A program made the translations under genes and the position numbers. Shown in pieces: positions 26,400-35,155 of a DNA stretch of 64,000 nt (the stretch's first letter is position 1; each line of letters opens with the position of its first letter). Source of the stretch: Streptomyces venezuelae. Its GTDB lineage: Bacteria > Actinomycetota > Actinomycetes > Streptomycetales > Streptomycetaceae. The stretch lies in contig NZ_CP029192.1 of NCBI RefSeq assembly GCF_008642315.1, positions 5,580,001 to 5,644,000 on the forward strand, read 5' to 3'. Below the pieces are notes generated by a model, which was given only the letters and a program-made list of their open reading frames with translations, did not search any database and was not told the DNA's origin.

Positions 26400-28811
26400 G
26401 TGACAGTCAGAACCAGGACCTTCAGAGCCACCGCGGTGGCCGTGGCGATGGCCGCGGCCGCCGCGACGTTCTCGGCGGCGACGGCTTCGGCCGAGGACGG
26501 TGCCTCGGGCGGGGCCCCGGCCATCGACCGGCAGGACCCGTCGCGTCCGAAGGCGAACGTCGACCACGACCTGGACGGGCCGTTCAGCAAGCAGCAGGCG
26601 CAGCAGCGCAAGGCCGCCCTGCAGCAGGTCGTCGCGGGCGACGCCAAGGTCCAGAAGAAGGGCGCCTCCAAGGTCGTCAAGCTCGACGACAAGAAGTACG
26701 TCGAGCTGGGCCGGGAGAAGACCGACAAGATCTTCACGATCCTGGTGGAGTTCGGGGACAAGGTCGACGACACGACCATGTACGACCCGGACGGCCCCGA
26801 GGGCCCGGAGCAGCCGGTCAAGAAGTACGGCGGCAAGCCGGGACCGCTGCACAACAAGATAGCCAAGCCGGACCGTGCGAAGGACAACAGCACGGCCTGG
26901 CAGAAGGACTACAACCAGAAGCACTTCCAGGACCTGTACTTCGGGAAGGGCAAGGACTCCAAGGGCAAGTCGAAGCACTCGCTGAAGACCTACTACGAGA
27001 AGACCTCGTCCGGCCGGTACTCGGTCGACGGTGAGGTCTCCGACTGGGTCAAGGTCGAGAACAACGAGGCCCGCTACGGCTCGAACTACTGCGGCGACAC
27101 CAACTGCCCGAACGTCTGGGACGCGGTCAAGGACGGCGTGACCGCCTGGGCCAAGGACCAGAAGGCGAAGGGCCGCACGGACGCGCAGATCAAGGCGGAC
27201 CTGGCCAAGTACGACCAGTGGGACCGCTACGACTTCGACGGCGACGGCGACTTCAACGAGCCCGACGGCTACATCGACCACTTCCAGATCGTCCACGCGG
27301 GCGAGGACGAGTCGGCCGGCGGCGGCGCCGAGGGCGAGAACGCCCTGTGGGCGCACCGCTGGTACGCCTACGGCAACGACGCGGGCAACACCGGCCCCTC
27401 GAACAACAAGGCCGGCGGCACCCAGATCGGCGACACGGGCATCTGGGTCGGCGACTACACGATGCAGCCGGAGAACGGCGGCCTCGGCGTCTTCGCCCAC
27501 GAGTACGGCCACGACCTGGGCCTGCCCGACCTGTACGACACCTCGGGCAAGGGCGACAACTCGGTCGGCTTCTGGTCGCTGATGTCGGCCGGTTCGTGGC
27601 TCGGCACCGGCAAGGACGCCATCGGCGACATGCCGGGCGACATGACCGCCTGGGACAAGTTCCAGCTGGGCTGGCTCGACTACGCCAAGGCGAAGGCCGC
27701 GACGACGTCCGAGCACAAGCTGGGCGTCTCCGAGTACAACACCCGGCACCGTCAGGCGCTCGTCGTCGACCTGCCGAAGAAGGCCGTCACCACCAAGGTC
27801 GTGAAGCCCGCCGAGGGCGCCAAGCAGTGGTGGAGCGACCAGGGTGACGACCTCAAGAACACCCTGACGCGTTCGGTCGACCTCACCGGCAAGTCCAAGG
27901 CCGAGCTCTCGCTGCAGGGTTGGTGGGACATCGAGGCCAACTACGACTACCTCTACACCGAGGTGTCCACGGACGGCGGCGCCAACTGGAAGCCGGTGGA
28001 CGGCACGGCGGACGGCAAGCCGATCACCCGTGACGCCGGCGACAAGCCCGCGTTGACCGGTGTCTCCGGCGCGTACAAGAAGCTGGTCTTCCCGCTCGAC
28101 GCCTACGCGGGCAAGAAGATCGACGTCCGCTTCCGCTACTCCACGGACGGCGGCGCGGGCGGCAAGGGCTTCGCGGCCGACGCGCTCGCGATCACCGCGG
28201 ACGGCGCGAAGCTGTTCGAGGACGGCGCCGAGGGCGACGACAACGGCTGGGTGTCGAAGGGCTTCTCGCGCATCGGCGAGTCCTTCACGAAGAAGTACGA
28301 CCAGTACTACCTCGCCGAGAACCGTCAGTACGTCTCGTACGACAAGACCCTTGAGGTCGGCCCGTACAACTTCGGTTCCAAGGTCCGCCCCGACTGGGTC
28401 GAGCACTACCCGTACCAGACCGGCCTGATGGTCTGGCAGTGGGACACCTCGCAGAAGGACAACAACACCAGCGCCCACCCGGGCCAGGGTCTGATCCTTC
28501 CGGTCGACGCGCACGCGAAGCCGCTGAAGTGGAAGGACGGCACGGTTCTGCGCAACAAGATCCAGCCGTTCGACGCGCCCTTCAGCAAGTTCGCGACGGA
28601 CAAGGTCACGCTCCACAACGGTGACGTCGCGCTGAAGATCAAGTCCCAGAAGGGCGTCCCGGTCTTCGACGACCACAAGGGCACCTACTGGTACGCCTCG
28701 AACCCCACGGGCAGCGTGAAGGTCACTGACACCAACACCCAGATCAAGATCATCAAGCAGCCCAAGGACGGCTCGACGATCACGGTCCAGGTGGGTCCCT
28801 CCAAGAAGTAA
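26400..28811 (+). CDS. Secreted M6-family metalloprotease (immune inhibitor A type)
   Basis: An 803-residue secreted enzyme with an Ala-rich signal peptide (residues 1-32, cut near ATASAEDGA), a charged pro-region, and the catalytic zinc motif in FAHEYGHDLGLPD (His367, Glu368, His371). MAM/PKD-like C-terminal domains follow (WWDIEANYDYLYTEVSTDGG, IDVRFRYSTDGGAG). The M6 peptidase family includes InhA of Bacillus. I chose the GTG at 26400 because GGAGGA lies 9 bases upstream. It likely works in extracellular protein degradation during development. A strong hairpin follows. Confidence 0.93.
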   Translation: MTVRTRTFRATAVAVAMAAAAATFSAATASAEDGASGGAPAIDRQDPSRPKANVDHDLDGPFSKQQAQQRKAALQQVVAGDAKVQKKGASKVVKLDDKKYVELGREKTDKIFTILVEFGDKVDDTTMYDPDGPEGPEQPVKKYGGKPGPLHNKIAKPDRAKDNSTAWQKDYNQKHFQDLYFGKGKDSKGKSKHSLKTYYEKTSSGRYSVDGEVSDWVKVENNEARYGSNYCGDTNCPNVWDAVKDGVTAWAKDQKAKGRTDAQIKADLAKYDQWDRYDFDGDGDFNEPDGYIDHFQIVHAGEDESAGGGAEGENALWAHRWYAYGNDAGNTGPSNNKAGGTQIGDTGIWVGDYTMQPENGGLGVFAHEYGHDLGLPDLYDTSGKGDNSVGFWSLMSAGSWLGTGKDAIGDMPGDMTAWDKFQLGWLDYAKAKAATTSEHKLGVSEYNTRHRQALVVDLPKKAVTTKVVKPAEGAKQWWSDQGDDLKNTLTRSVDLTGKSKAELSLQGWWDIEANYDYLYTEVSTDGGANWKPVDGTADGKPITRDAGDKPALTGVSGAYKKLVFPLDAYAGKKIDVRFRYSTDGGAGGKGFAADALAITADGAKLFEDGAEGDDNGWVSKGFSRIGESFTKKYDQYYLAENRQYVSYDKTLEVGPYNFGSKVRPDWVEHYPYQTGLMVWQWDTSQKDNNTSAHPGQGLILPVDAHAKPLKWKDGTVLRNKIQPFDAPFSKFATDKVTLHNGDVALKIKSQKGVPVFDDHKGTYWYASNPTGSVKVTDTNTQIKIIKQPKDGSTITVQVGPSKK

Positions 28812-28836
28812 TCAGCGTTTCCGCAGGTCAAACCAT

Positions 28837-28872
28837 GATCGGCCGTCGCCCTCTAGCGGGCGGCGGCCGATC
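28837..28872 (+). terminator. Terminator of the M6 protease
   Basis: Fifteen-base arms (28837-28851 and 28858-28872, one G-T pair) around a 6-base loop, 25 bases after the stop. Confidence 0.75.
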
Positions 28873-28966
28873 GTGTTTAGGTGCGTCTGTGGTTCTCTTA
28901 TTGACGCGGGGCTCGGCCATGACCTGTCGGGCCTCCGCTCGATGTCTCACGGGGGTGTGACTCAGC

Positions 28967-29308
28967 ATGTCCGCAGGAGGTTTCTGCAAGCTGCCGAACG
29001 GCAGCGTGGTGGTGGCGCTGACCCTGCCGAATCCGTCGCCGGCCGGCGGCACGGTCAGGATGATCGTGCACGCCGTGAACCGCGCGAGGGCGCTGACGCG
29101 GCTGCGCAACCTGGGCCTGCGGGCGGTCTACCTCCGGGGCAACGCGGAGCCGCCGACGCCGGACGAGGTGACGGCGGTCCTGCACCATCCGGATGGCCTC
29201 ATATGGCGTACGGCGCGGGACGACGTGTCTGAGCTCTGGCACCCGATCCGGGCCCTGCGGCGACAGGGCCGCGCGCCCCGCTCCAGCGGGTCGGGGGTCC
29301 CGTTCTGA
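28967..29308 (+). CDS. Conserved hypothetical protein
   Basis: A 113-residue protein (MSAGGFCKLPNGSVVVALTL onward) with a beta-rich N-terminal half and a helical middle (AVNRARALTRLRNLGLRAVY), without signal peptide or membrane helix. The coding bias is good, and the position between the M6 protease and pncA is, as I recall, conserved in other Streptomyces. I do not recognise a domain. Confidence 0.6.
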   Translation: MSAGGFCKLPNGSVVVALTLPNPSPAGGTVRMIVHAVNRARALTRLRNLGLRAVYLRGNAEPPTPDEVTAVLHHPDGLIWRTARDDVSELWHPIRALRRQGRAPRSSGSGVPF

Positions 29309-29318
29309 CGCTGCGCGA

Positions 29319-29508
29319 CGCCTGCGGGCCCGGTGGGGGCTGGTCGCGCAGTTCCCCGCGCCCCTGGGGAGTCCACGTCGCCGCCCGACCGGAGGTGCCG
29401 CCAAGGGGCGCGGGGAACTGCGCGACCAGCCACGACGAGCCCGCAGGGCAGTGGACCACCCAGGGGCGCGGGGAACTGCGCGACCAGCCCCCACCGGGCC
29501 GCAGGTCA
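29319..29508. repeat. Cluster of three dispersed GGGGCGCGGGGAACTGCGCG elements
   Basis: One copy lies on the minus strand (core about 29338-29365) and two on the plus strand (29404-29431 and 29461-29489). Two carry the adjacent motif CCCCCACCGGGCCGCA. The inverted copies can form long hairpins and sit between the hypothetical gene and convergent pncA, so they may serve as a bidirectional terminator. Confidence 0.85.
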
Positions 29509-30090
29509 TACGACGGGCTTGCCCGTGAGGGTGATGCCGGCCGAGCCCAGCTCGGTGAGTACCGCGTCCGTGCGGGACGCCGAGACCCCGGCGGTGAGGT
29601 CGAGCAGGACCGTCGTCCGGAAACCCTCGCGCGCAGCGTCCAGAGCGGTGGCGCGCACACAGTGATCCGTCGCGATGCCCACCACGTCGACCTCCGTGAT
29701 CTCCCGCTCGCGCAGCCACTCCGCCAAGGAGAGCCCGTTCTCGTCGACGCCCTCGAAGCCGCTGTACGCCGCCGAGTACGCCCCCTTGTCGAAGACCGCG
29801 TCGATCGCCCCGGACGCGACCGCGGGCGCGAAGTTCGGGTGGAACCCGACCCCCTCCGTGCCGGCCACACAGTGCGGCGGCCAGGAGTCGACGTAGTCCG
29901 GATGGTCCGAGAAGTGCGCGCCCGGATCGATGTGGTGGTCGCGGGTCGCCACCACGTGGCGGTACCCCGCAGGGGCCTGGCCGATCAGCTCCGTGATGGC
30001 GGCGGCCACATCCGCGCCGCCGGCCACCGCGAGGCTGCCGCCTTCGCAGAAGTCGTTCTGCACGTCTACGACGATCAGTGCGCGGCGCAT
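29506..30090 (-). CDS. pncA: Nicotinamidase
   Basis: A 194-residue isochorismatase-fold enzyme deamidating nicotinamide to nicotinate in NAD salvage. The catalytic triad is visible as Asp9 (IVVDVQNDF), Lys102 (FDKGAYSAAYSGF) and Cys144 (GIATDHCVRATAL). The metal ligands are probably Asp51, His53, His59 (TRDHHIDPGAHF) and His73. It lies downstream of pncB on the same strand, with a 113-base gap containing a GC hairpin, so it may share a transcript or have its own promoter. Confidence 0.95.
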   Translation of the reverse strand: MRRALIVVDVQNDFCEGGSLAVAGGADVAAAITELIGQAPAGYRHVVATRDHHIDPGAHFSDHPDYVDSWPPHCVAGTEGVGFHPNFAPAVASGAIDAVFDKGAYSAAYSGFEGVDENGLSLAEWLREREITEVDVVGIATDHCVRATALDAAREGFRTTVLLDLTAGVSASRTDAVLTELGSAGITLTGKPVV

Positions 30091-30203
30091 GGCGGGTGTC
30101 CTTAGCGTGGGGAGGGGACTCGGCCGGATGAACCGAGCGTAGAGACTTCAACCACGTAGCGGGAGGGGGCCCCGCAGGGGCAGGGCCACCCCTCACCGGG
30201 ATG

Positions 30204-31532
30204 TCAGACGTATTCCGTGGGAATGACCGCTTCGCCCCGCGAGAGCTGCGTCGCCGACAGCGGCAGCCCCGCACGCGCCGCCGCGTGCCGGTCGCGGACC
30301 GCGTCCAGCGGCTCGCGGGAGAGGACCTCGCCGCCCTTGACCAGCTCGACCTGAAGCTGCCGGTCCGCGAGCTCCGTGGGCACGGCGCCCGTGCCGACGA
30401 CCTCGGCCTCGGCGACCCCGTACCGGTCGGTCCTGCGCGCGGCCCACTTGCGTCCGCCCATGGACGACTTCGCGCCGAGCGACTTCTTCGCCACCGGCTC
30501 CAGGGGGGCCTGCGGGTCCGCCGAGTGCGCGCGGGCCACCAGCTTGTAGACCATGGACGCGGTGGGGTGCCCGGAGCCCGTGACGAGCTGCGTGCCCACG
30601 CCGTACGCGTCCACGGGCGCCGCCGCGAGGGACGCGATGGCGTACTCGTCGAGGTCGGACGTCACGACGATCTTCGTCTCGGTCGCCCCGAGCTCGTCGA
30701 GCTGCTGACGCACCCGGTGGGCGACGAGCAGCAGGTCGCCGGAGTCGATGCGCACCGCGCCGAGCTCGGGCCCGGCGACCTCGACCGCCATCCGGACGGC
30801 CTCGGTGACGTCGTACGTGTCGACGAGCAGGGTCGTGCCGCGGCCGAGCGAGTCGACCTGGGCCCGGAAGGCGTCGCGCTCGTTGTCGTGCAGCAGGGTG
30901 AAGGCGTGGGCGCTGGTGCCGACGGTGGGGATGCCGTAGCGGAAACCGGCCGCCAGGTCCGACGTGGTCGCGAAGCCGCCGACGTACGCGGCGCGGGACG
31001 CGGCGACGGCCGCGAGCTCGTGGGTGCGGCGGGCGCCCATCTCGATCAGCGGGCGGTCGCCCGCGGCCGAGGACATGCGGGAGGCGGCGGCGGCGATGGC
31101 CGAGTCGTGGTTGAGGATGGAGAGGATCACCGTCTCCAGGAGCACGCACTCCGCGAAGGACCCCTCGACACGCAGGATCGGCGAGCCGGGGAAGTAGACC
31201 TCGCCCTCGGGGTAGCCCCAGATGTCCCCGCTGAAGCGGTAGCCGGAGAGCCATTCGAGGGTCGGCTCGTCGACGATGTTCCGCTCGCGCAGGAAGCCGA
31301 GGACGCCGGCGTCGAAGCGGAAGTTCTCCACGGCGTCCAGGACCCGGCCCGTACCGGCCACCACTCCGTAGCGCCGTCCCTCGGGGAGTCTGCGGGTGAA
31401 GACCTCGAAGACGGAGCGCCGGTCACCGGTGCCGGCCCGCAGCGCGGCCTGCAGCATCGTCAGCTCGTACTGGTCCGTGAAGAGCGCTGTCGACGGAACA
31501 TCCACCGGCAGGCCAAGGTCCGCTGTGTTCAT
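30204..31532 (-). CDS. pncB: Nicotinate phosphoribosyltransferase
   Basis: A 442-residue enzyme of NAD salvage joining nicotinate and PRPP. Seen are the N-terminal FTDQYELTMLQAAL signature, the segment ending in AFTLLHDNERDAF, and VRIDSGDLLLVAHRVRQQLD with VTSDLDEYAI of the PRPP-binding barrel. The start is the ATG at 31532. There is no Shine-Dalgarno sequence, and TAGCAT lies 7 bases upstream of the ATG, fitting a leaderless transcript. It is divergent from clpS. A 15-bp perfect palindrome covers the promoter. Confidence 0.95.
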   Translation of the reverse strand: MNTADLGLPVDVPSTALFTDQYELTMLQAALRAGTGDRRSVFEVFTRRLPEGRRYGVVAGTGRVLDAVENFRFDAGVLGFLRERNIVDEPTLEWLSGYRFSGDIWGYPEGEVYFPGSPILRVEGSFAECVLLETVILSILNHDSAIAAAASRMSSAAGDRPLIEMGARRTHELAAVAASRAAYVGGFATTSDLAAGFRYGIPTVGTSAHAFTLLHDNERDAFRAQVDSLGRGTTLLVDTYDVTEAVRMAVEVAGPELGAVRIDSGDLLLVAHRVRQQLDELGATETKIVVTSDLDEYAIASLAAAPVDAYGVGTQLVTGSGHPTASMVYKLVARAHSADPQAPLEPVAKKSLGAKSSMGGRKWAARRTDRYGVAEAEVVGTGAVPTELADRQLQVELVKGGEVLSREPLDAVRDRHAAARAGLPLSATQLSRGEAVIPTEYV

Positions 31533-31554
31533 GTGAAGGATGCTACCCCCAATC

Positions 31555-31569
31555 TCGTCACTCTGACGA
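31555..31569. promoter_or_regulatory. Perfect palindrome TCGTCA-CTC-TGACGA between pncB and clpS
   Basis: Six-base arms with a 3-base centre, placed 23-37 bases upstream of the pncB start, where it would cover the promoter elements. A candidate operator; the binding protein is unknown. Confidence 0.45.
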
Positions 31570-31623
31570 TTTCTGTGGACGCGCGAGAGGCCGTTTGTGC
31601 GAGGGCCCGTCCGGAGTGGCAGC

Positions 31624-31938
31624 ATGGGGCAGGTGAGTACGGCTCCCGCAGAGATCACCCGCCCGGAATCGGACGAAGAGGCCCTCGTCGTCCCCGAGCC
31701 GGACGTCCCCTGGATCACCCTCGTGCACAACGACCCGGTCAATTTGATGAGTTACGTGACCTATGTGTTCCAGTCCTACTTCGGGTACTCGAAGGAGAAG
31801 GCCACGAAGCTGATGATGGACGTGCACCAGAAGGGCCGCGCGGTCGTCTCGACGGGCAGCCGCGAGGAGATGGAGCGCGACGTGCAGGCCATGCACGGAT
31901 ACGGGCTGTGGGCCACCCTTCAGCAGGACCGCAAGTAG
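31624..31938 (+). CDS. clpS: ATP-dependent Clp protease adaptor ClpS
   Basis: A 104-residue N-recognin adaptor that delivers N-degron substrates to ClpAP/ClpCP. The core [20 protein letters not shown] and [17 protein letters not shown] motifs match the family closely, with the conserved Asn-Asp of the binding pocket. I used the ATG at 31624, with GGAG 7 bases upstream. It is followed by a short tandem repeat and the DUF2017 gene, its usual partner in actinomycetes. Confidence 0.96.
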   Translation: MGQVSTAPAEITRPESDEEALVVPEPDVPWITLVHNDPVNLMSYVTYVFQSYFGYSKEKATKLMMDVHQKGRAVVSTGSREEMERDVQAMHGYGLWATLQQDRK

Positions 31939-31970
31939 CGGACCGGAAGCAGCGGACCGGAAGTAGCGAC
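31934..31970. repeat. 14-bp tandem repeat between clpS and DUF2017
   Basis: About 2.5 copies of AGYAGCGGACCGGA, beginning in the clpS stop codon region. Confidence 0.75.
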
Positions 31971-31977
31971 GCATCTG

Positions 31978-32580
31978 ATGCCAGGACAATTCGAAGCGAT
32001 CCCCGGCGGCGGCGCCGCCGTCGCGCTCGACGAGGTCGAGATCTCGATCATCCGCTCCCTCGCCGTGCAGCTCCTGGAGCTGATCGGGCCGGGTCCCGGC
32101 GGTGAGGTCTCCGACGACCCGCTCGCGGAGCTCTTCGCCGAGGGGCCGAGCGAACCGCCCGCCGATCCGGTGATGCGGCGCCTGCTGCCCGACGCGTACG
32201 GCGGTCCGGGGAGCGAGGACAGCGCGGGTGACGCGGACGAACTGCGGGCGTATTCGGCGGAATTCCGGCGCTTCACGGAGAACGACCTGCGGGCCAAGAA
32301 GCGTGACGACGCCCTGGCCGTCGTCCGTTCGCTCGACTCGATGGCGGCGTCGGGCGAGGGCGGAGCTGTCCTGAAACTGTCGGTCGAAGAGTCCCAGCAG
32401 TGGCTCGCTGCCCTCAACGACCTCCGGCTCGCGATCGGCACACGCCTCGAAGTGAGCGACGAGGACGACGCCGATGTGCTCTACCGGCTGCCGGACTCCG
32501 ACCCCCGCAAGCCGATGGTGATGGCCTACCTCTGGCTCGGCGGGCTGCAAGAGACGCTGGTCGGGACGTTGCTGGACTGA
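31978..32580 (+). CDS. DUF2017 protein
   Basis: A 200-residue acidic cytoplasmic protein with the DUF2017 pattern (EVEISIIRSLAVQLLELIGP; EFRRFTENDLRAKKRDDALA; WLAALNDLRLAIGTRLEVSD; YLWLGGLQETLV). In actinomycetes it is nearly always next to clpS, suggesting a role in the same proteolytic pathway, though its biochemistry is unknown. The start at 31978 is 39 bases after clpS. Confidence 0.93.
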   Translation: MPGQFEAIPGGGAAVALDEVEISIIRSLAVQLLELIGPGPGGEVSDDPLAELFAEGPSEPPADPVMRRLLPDAYGGPGSEDSAGDADELRAYSAEFRRFTENDLRAKKRDDALAVVRSLDSMAASGEGGAVLKLSVEESQQWLAALNDLRLAIGTRLEVSDEDDADVLYRLPDSDPRKPMVMAYLWLGGLQETLVGTLLD

Positions 32581-32952
32581 TTCCGGGCAGAAGTTCGTGC
32601 AGAATGCAGCAAAATTTGTTGTAGTAGACAGGTTCTGTGCGTCCGGGCCGTTGTTCGCTCAGCGGAGCCTCAAATCCGCATAACGATCCCGTCACGTCAT
32701 TGCCCGACTTTGCTCTGTCAAGGGCGCTTTGTCCGCTTCTTCCTGTGGTGTGCGCCACAGGTGGCTCATTCCCTCACTGTTGCCACCGTGATAAATCTTC
32801 ACGACCGCTCGGTGACGCCACCCATGTCGCCGAGGGCGCTTCAGCCGGCAGACCGCCGGCAGCACTCCATCCATATCCGGGGGGATCAGGACCTGATCCG
32901 CAGCCACAACGCAGATGTGCGGGCGCGGATCAGCATGGAGAAAGGCGTCACC
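32581..32952. promoter_or_regulatory. Upstream region of the amino-acid permease
   Basis: A 372-base gene-free stretch. TGCAGCAAAATTTGTTGTA near 32606-32624 is an AT-rich near-palindrome, unusual against the GC-rich background and plausible as an operator or promoter. The frame of the permease is open back to 32710, but no ribosome site supports a longer protein. Confidence 0.4.
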
Positions 32953-34434
32953 ATGACCTCAGTGCAGGTCGAAGAGCACCACGACGGGCACGACGGCAAT
33001 GGGGTCGTGCACGGCTCGTCCGGCGAGGGCGAGGGATACCAGCGCGGGCTCGGAGCCCGGCAGATCCAGATGATCGCGATCGGCGGTGCCATCGGCACCG
33101 GCCTGTTCCTCGGCGCGGGCAAGGCCATCCACAAGGCCGGACCGAGCCTCATCCTGGCGTACGCCATCGCGGGACTCGTCATCTTCTTCATCATGCGGGC
33201 GCTCGGCGAGCTCCTCATGTACCGGCCCGTGTCCGGCTCCTTCTCGGAGTACGCACGCGAGTTCATGGGCCCGTTCTTCGGCTTCGTGACCGGCTGGACG
33301 TACTGGCTCTTCTGGGTCGTCACCGGCATCACCGAAGTCACCGCGGCCGCCCAGTACATGCAGTACTGGACCCACGACTCATTCCCGCAATGGGCCTACG
33401 CGCTGGTCTTCACCGTCATCCTGTACGGCGCGAACCTCATCTCCGTGAAGCTCTTCGGCGAGCTGGAGTTCTGGTTCTCGATGGTCAAGGTCACCGCCAT
33501 CATCGGCATGATCCTGATCTGCGTCGGCATCCTCACCATCGGCTTCTCCGACGCCGGTGACACCGCCTCCGTGGCCCACCTGTGGAACCAGGGCGGTTTC
33601 TTCCCCAACGGCATCGGCTCCACGCTGATGACCCTGCAGATCGTGATGTTCGCCTTCCTCGCCGTCGAGCTGGTCGGCGTCACCGCGGGCGAGTCCAAGG
33701 ACCCGAAGACCGTCCTGCCCAAGGCCATCAACACCGTGCCGTGGCGCATCGCCGTCTTCTACGTCGGCGCGCTCATCATGATCCTGTCGGTCGTCCCGTG
33801 GACCTCCTTCAAGCCCGGCGTCTCCCCGTTCGTCGCGGCCTTCGAGGAGATGGGCCTCGGTGTCGGCGCCGCGATCGTGAACTTCGTGGTCCTCACCGCC
33901 GCGCTCTCCTCCTGCAACTCCGGCATGTACTCCACCGGCCGCATGCTGCGCGACCTCGCGCTCAACGGCCAGGGCCCCAAGTTCTTCACCAAGCTCACGA
34001 AGAACGGCCTGCCGCTGATCGGCACCACGGCCTCCGCCGCGTTCATGCTGGTCGGCGTCTGGATCAACTACCAGTGGCCGGGCGAGGCGTTCAACTACGT
34101 CGTCTCCTTCGCGACCATCTCCGGCATGTGGGCCTGGATCATGATCCTGGCCTGCCAGATCCGCTACCGCCGCAAGGCCGACCGCGGCGAGCTGCCGCAG
34201 TCCACCTTCCGCGCCCCGGGCGCCCCGTACACCAGCTGGTTCGCCCTGCTCTTCATCGGCATGGTCATCGTGATGATGGGCGTCGACAAGGACGCGCGGA
34301 TCTCCCTGTACGCCGCTCCGGTCTGGGCCGCGATCCTGACCGTGTCGTACCTGGTGCTCAAGAGCCGCAACCCGCAGGCGGCGGCGTTCACCAAGCAGAA
34401 GGTCGGTGTCTCCGACACCATCGGCAAGGACTGA
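32953..34434 (+). CDS. Amino-acid permease (APC superfamily, AAT type)
   Basis: A 493-residue, about 12-helix transporter. The N-terminal signature QIQMIAIGGAIGTGLFLGAG, the segment VSGSFSEYAREFMGPFFGFV, and GVTAGESKDPKTVLPKAIN are typical of the proton-coupled amino-acid transporters related to GABA/lysine/aromatic permeases. I used the ATG at 32953, with GGAGAAAGG 7 bases upstream. The His/Asp/Gly-rich N-terminus (EEHHDGHDGNG) is cytoplasmic. The precise amino acid is not predictable. Confidence 0.93.
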   Translation: MTSVQVEEHHDGHDGNGVVHGSSGEGEGYQRGLGARQIQMIAIGGAIGTGLFLGAGKAIHKAGPSLILAYAIAGLVIFFIMRALGELLMYRPVSGSFSEYAREFMGPFFGFVTGWTYWLFWVVTGITEVTAAAQYMQYWTHDSFPQWAYALVFTVILYGANLISVKLFGELEFWFSMVKVTAIIGMILICVGILTIGFSDAGDTASVAHLWNQGGFFPNGIGSTLMTLQIVMFAFLAVELVGVTAGESKDPKTVLPKAINTVPWRIAVFYVGALIMILSVVPWTSFKPGVSPFVAAFEEMGLGVGAAIVNFVVLTAALSSCNSGMYSTGRMLRDLALNGQGPKFFTKLTKNGLPLIGTTASAAFMLVGVWINYQWPGEAFNYVVSFATISGMWAWIMILACQIRYRRKADRGELPQSTFRAPGAPYTSWFALLFIGMVIVMMGVDKDARISLYAAPVWAAILTVSYLVLKSRNPQAAAFTKQKVGVSDTIGKD

Positions 34435-34505
34435 CGACTCCGTCCGCGAGGACTGACGGTTCCGTCGCCGAGGACCGGGCTCCCCAAGGCCCCTGTCCAG
34501 CATTC

Positions 34506-34542
34506 GGGCCCGCACGTACCACACTTCGGTACGCGCGGGCCC
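34506..34542 (+). terminator. Terminator after the amino-acid permease
   Basis: Fifteen-base arms (GGGCCCGCACGTACC at 34506-34520, complement at 34528-34542, one mismatch) with a 7-base loop, 20 bases before the JAMM protease start. Confidence 0.75.
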
Positions 34543-34562
34543 CTCTGCTTATCCTGGCTGCC

Positions 34563-34985
34563 ATGCTGACCATCACCCAGGCCCTCCACGACCAGATCGT
34601 CGCGCACGCGCGCCAGGACCACCCCGACGAGGCGTGCGGCGTGGTCGCGGGCCCGGAGGGCACCGGGCGCCCCGAGCGGTTCATCCCGATGCTGAACGCC
34701 GCCCGGTCGCCCACGTTCTACGAGTTCGACTCGGGTGACCTGCTCAAGCTCTACCGCGAGATGGACGACCGCGACGAGGAGCCGGTGATCGTCTACCACT
34801 CGCACACCGCGACCGAGGCGTACCCCTCGCGCACCGACATCACCTACGCCAACGAGCCCGGCGCGCACTACGTCCTGGTCTCCACGGCGGACACCGACGA
34901 CGCGGGCCCCTTCCAGTTCCGCTCGTACCGGATCGTGGACGGCGAGGTCACCGAAGAAGAGGTAAAGGTCGTCGAGGCATACTGA
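34563..34985 (+). CDS. mec: JAMM/MPN+ metalloprotease, Mec+-type sulfur-carrier hydrolase
   Basis: A 140-residue MPN+ protein with the full zinc site: Glu23 (DEACG), His79-Ser-His81 (VYHSHTATEAYPSRTD), Ser89 and Asp92. In M. tuberculosis the homologue Mec+ cleaves cysteine from the CysO-cysteine adduct, and in Pseudomonas QbsD trims a carrier protein tail. The partner genes cysO and cysM lie about 3.4 kb downstream, separated by a cobalamin transporter module. The cobalamin riboswitch begins about 10 bases after this stop. It is likely cytoplasmic. Confidence 0.9.
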   Translation: MLTITQALHDQIVAHARQDHPDEACGVVAGPEGTGRPERFIPMLNAARSPTFYEFDSGDLLKLYREMDDRDEEPVIVYHSHTATEAYPSRTDITYANEPGAHYVLVSTADTDDAGPFQFRSYRIVDGEVTEEEVKVVEAY

Positions 34986-34994
34986 GCTTTGCTC

Positions 34995-35105
34995 ATGAGG
35001 GCGGCAGGACCCAGGAAGCCGGTGCGAACCCGGCACGGTCCCGCCACTGTGACCCCACCCCGACACCGGGGCCCGGGGGAGTCAGGAACTGACCTGCCGC
35101 CCTTC
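34995..35105 (+). ncRNA. Cobalamin riboswitch
   Basis: A class I adenosylcobalamin-type aptamer: outer stem GGGCGGCAGG (34999-35008) with CCTGCCGCCC (35093-35102), the internal GAAGCCGGTGCGAACCCGGC, the B12-box-like CCCGCCACTGTGA (about 35040-35052), and AGTCAGGAACTGACC at the 3' side. A small hairpin at 35117-35138 (CAGGGGA / TCCCCTG) abuts the GGAGGAGG ribosome site and is the likely expression platform. It controls the binding-protein gene. Confidence 0.93.
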
Positions 35106-35155
35106 TCCACGCAACGCAGGGGACGCGGAAATCCCCTGGAGGAGGCAGTTCAGCC

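Noticed and set aside
26262..28676. An 804-codon minus-strand open frame
   Set aside because: It is entirely antisense to the M6 protease and reflects third-position GC bias; no domain or start site.
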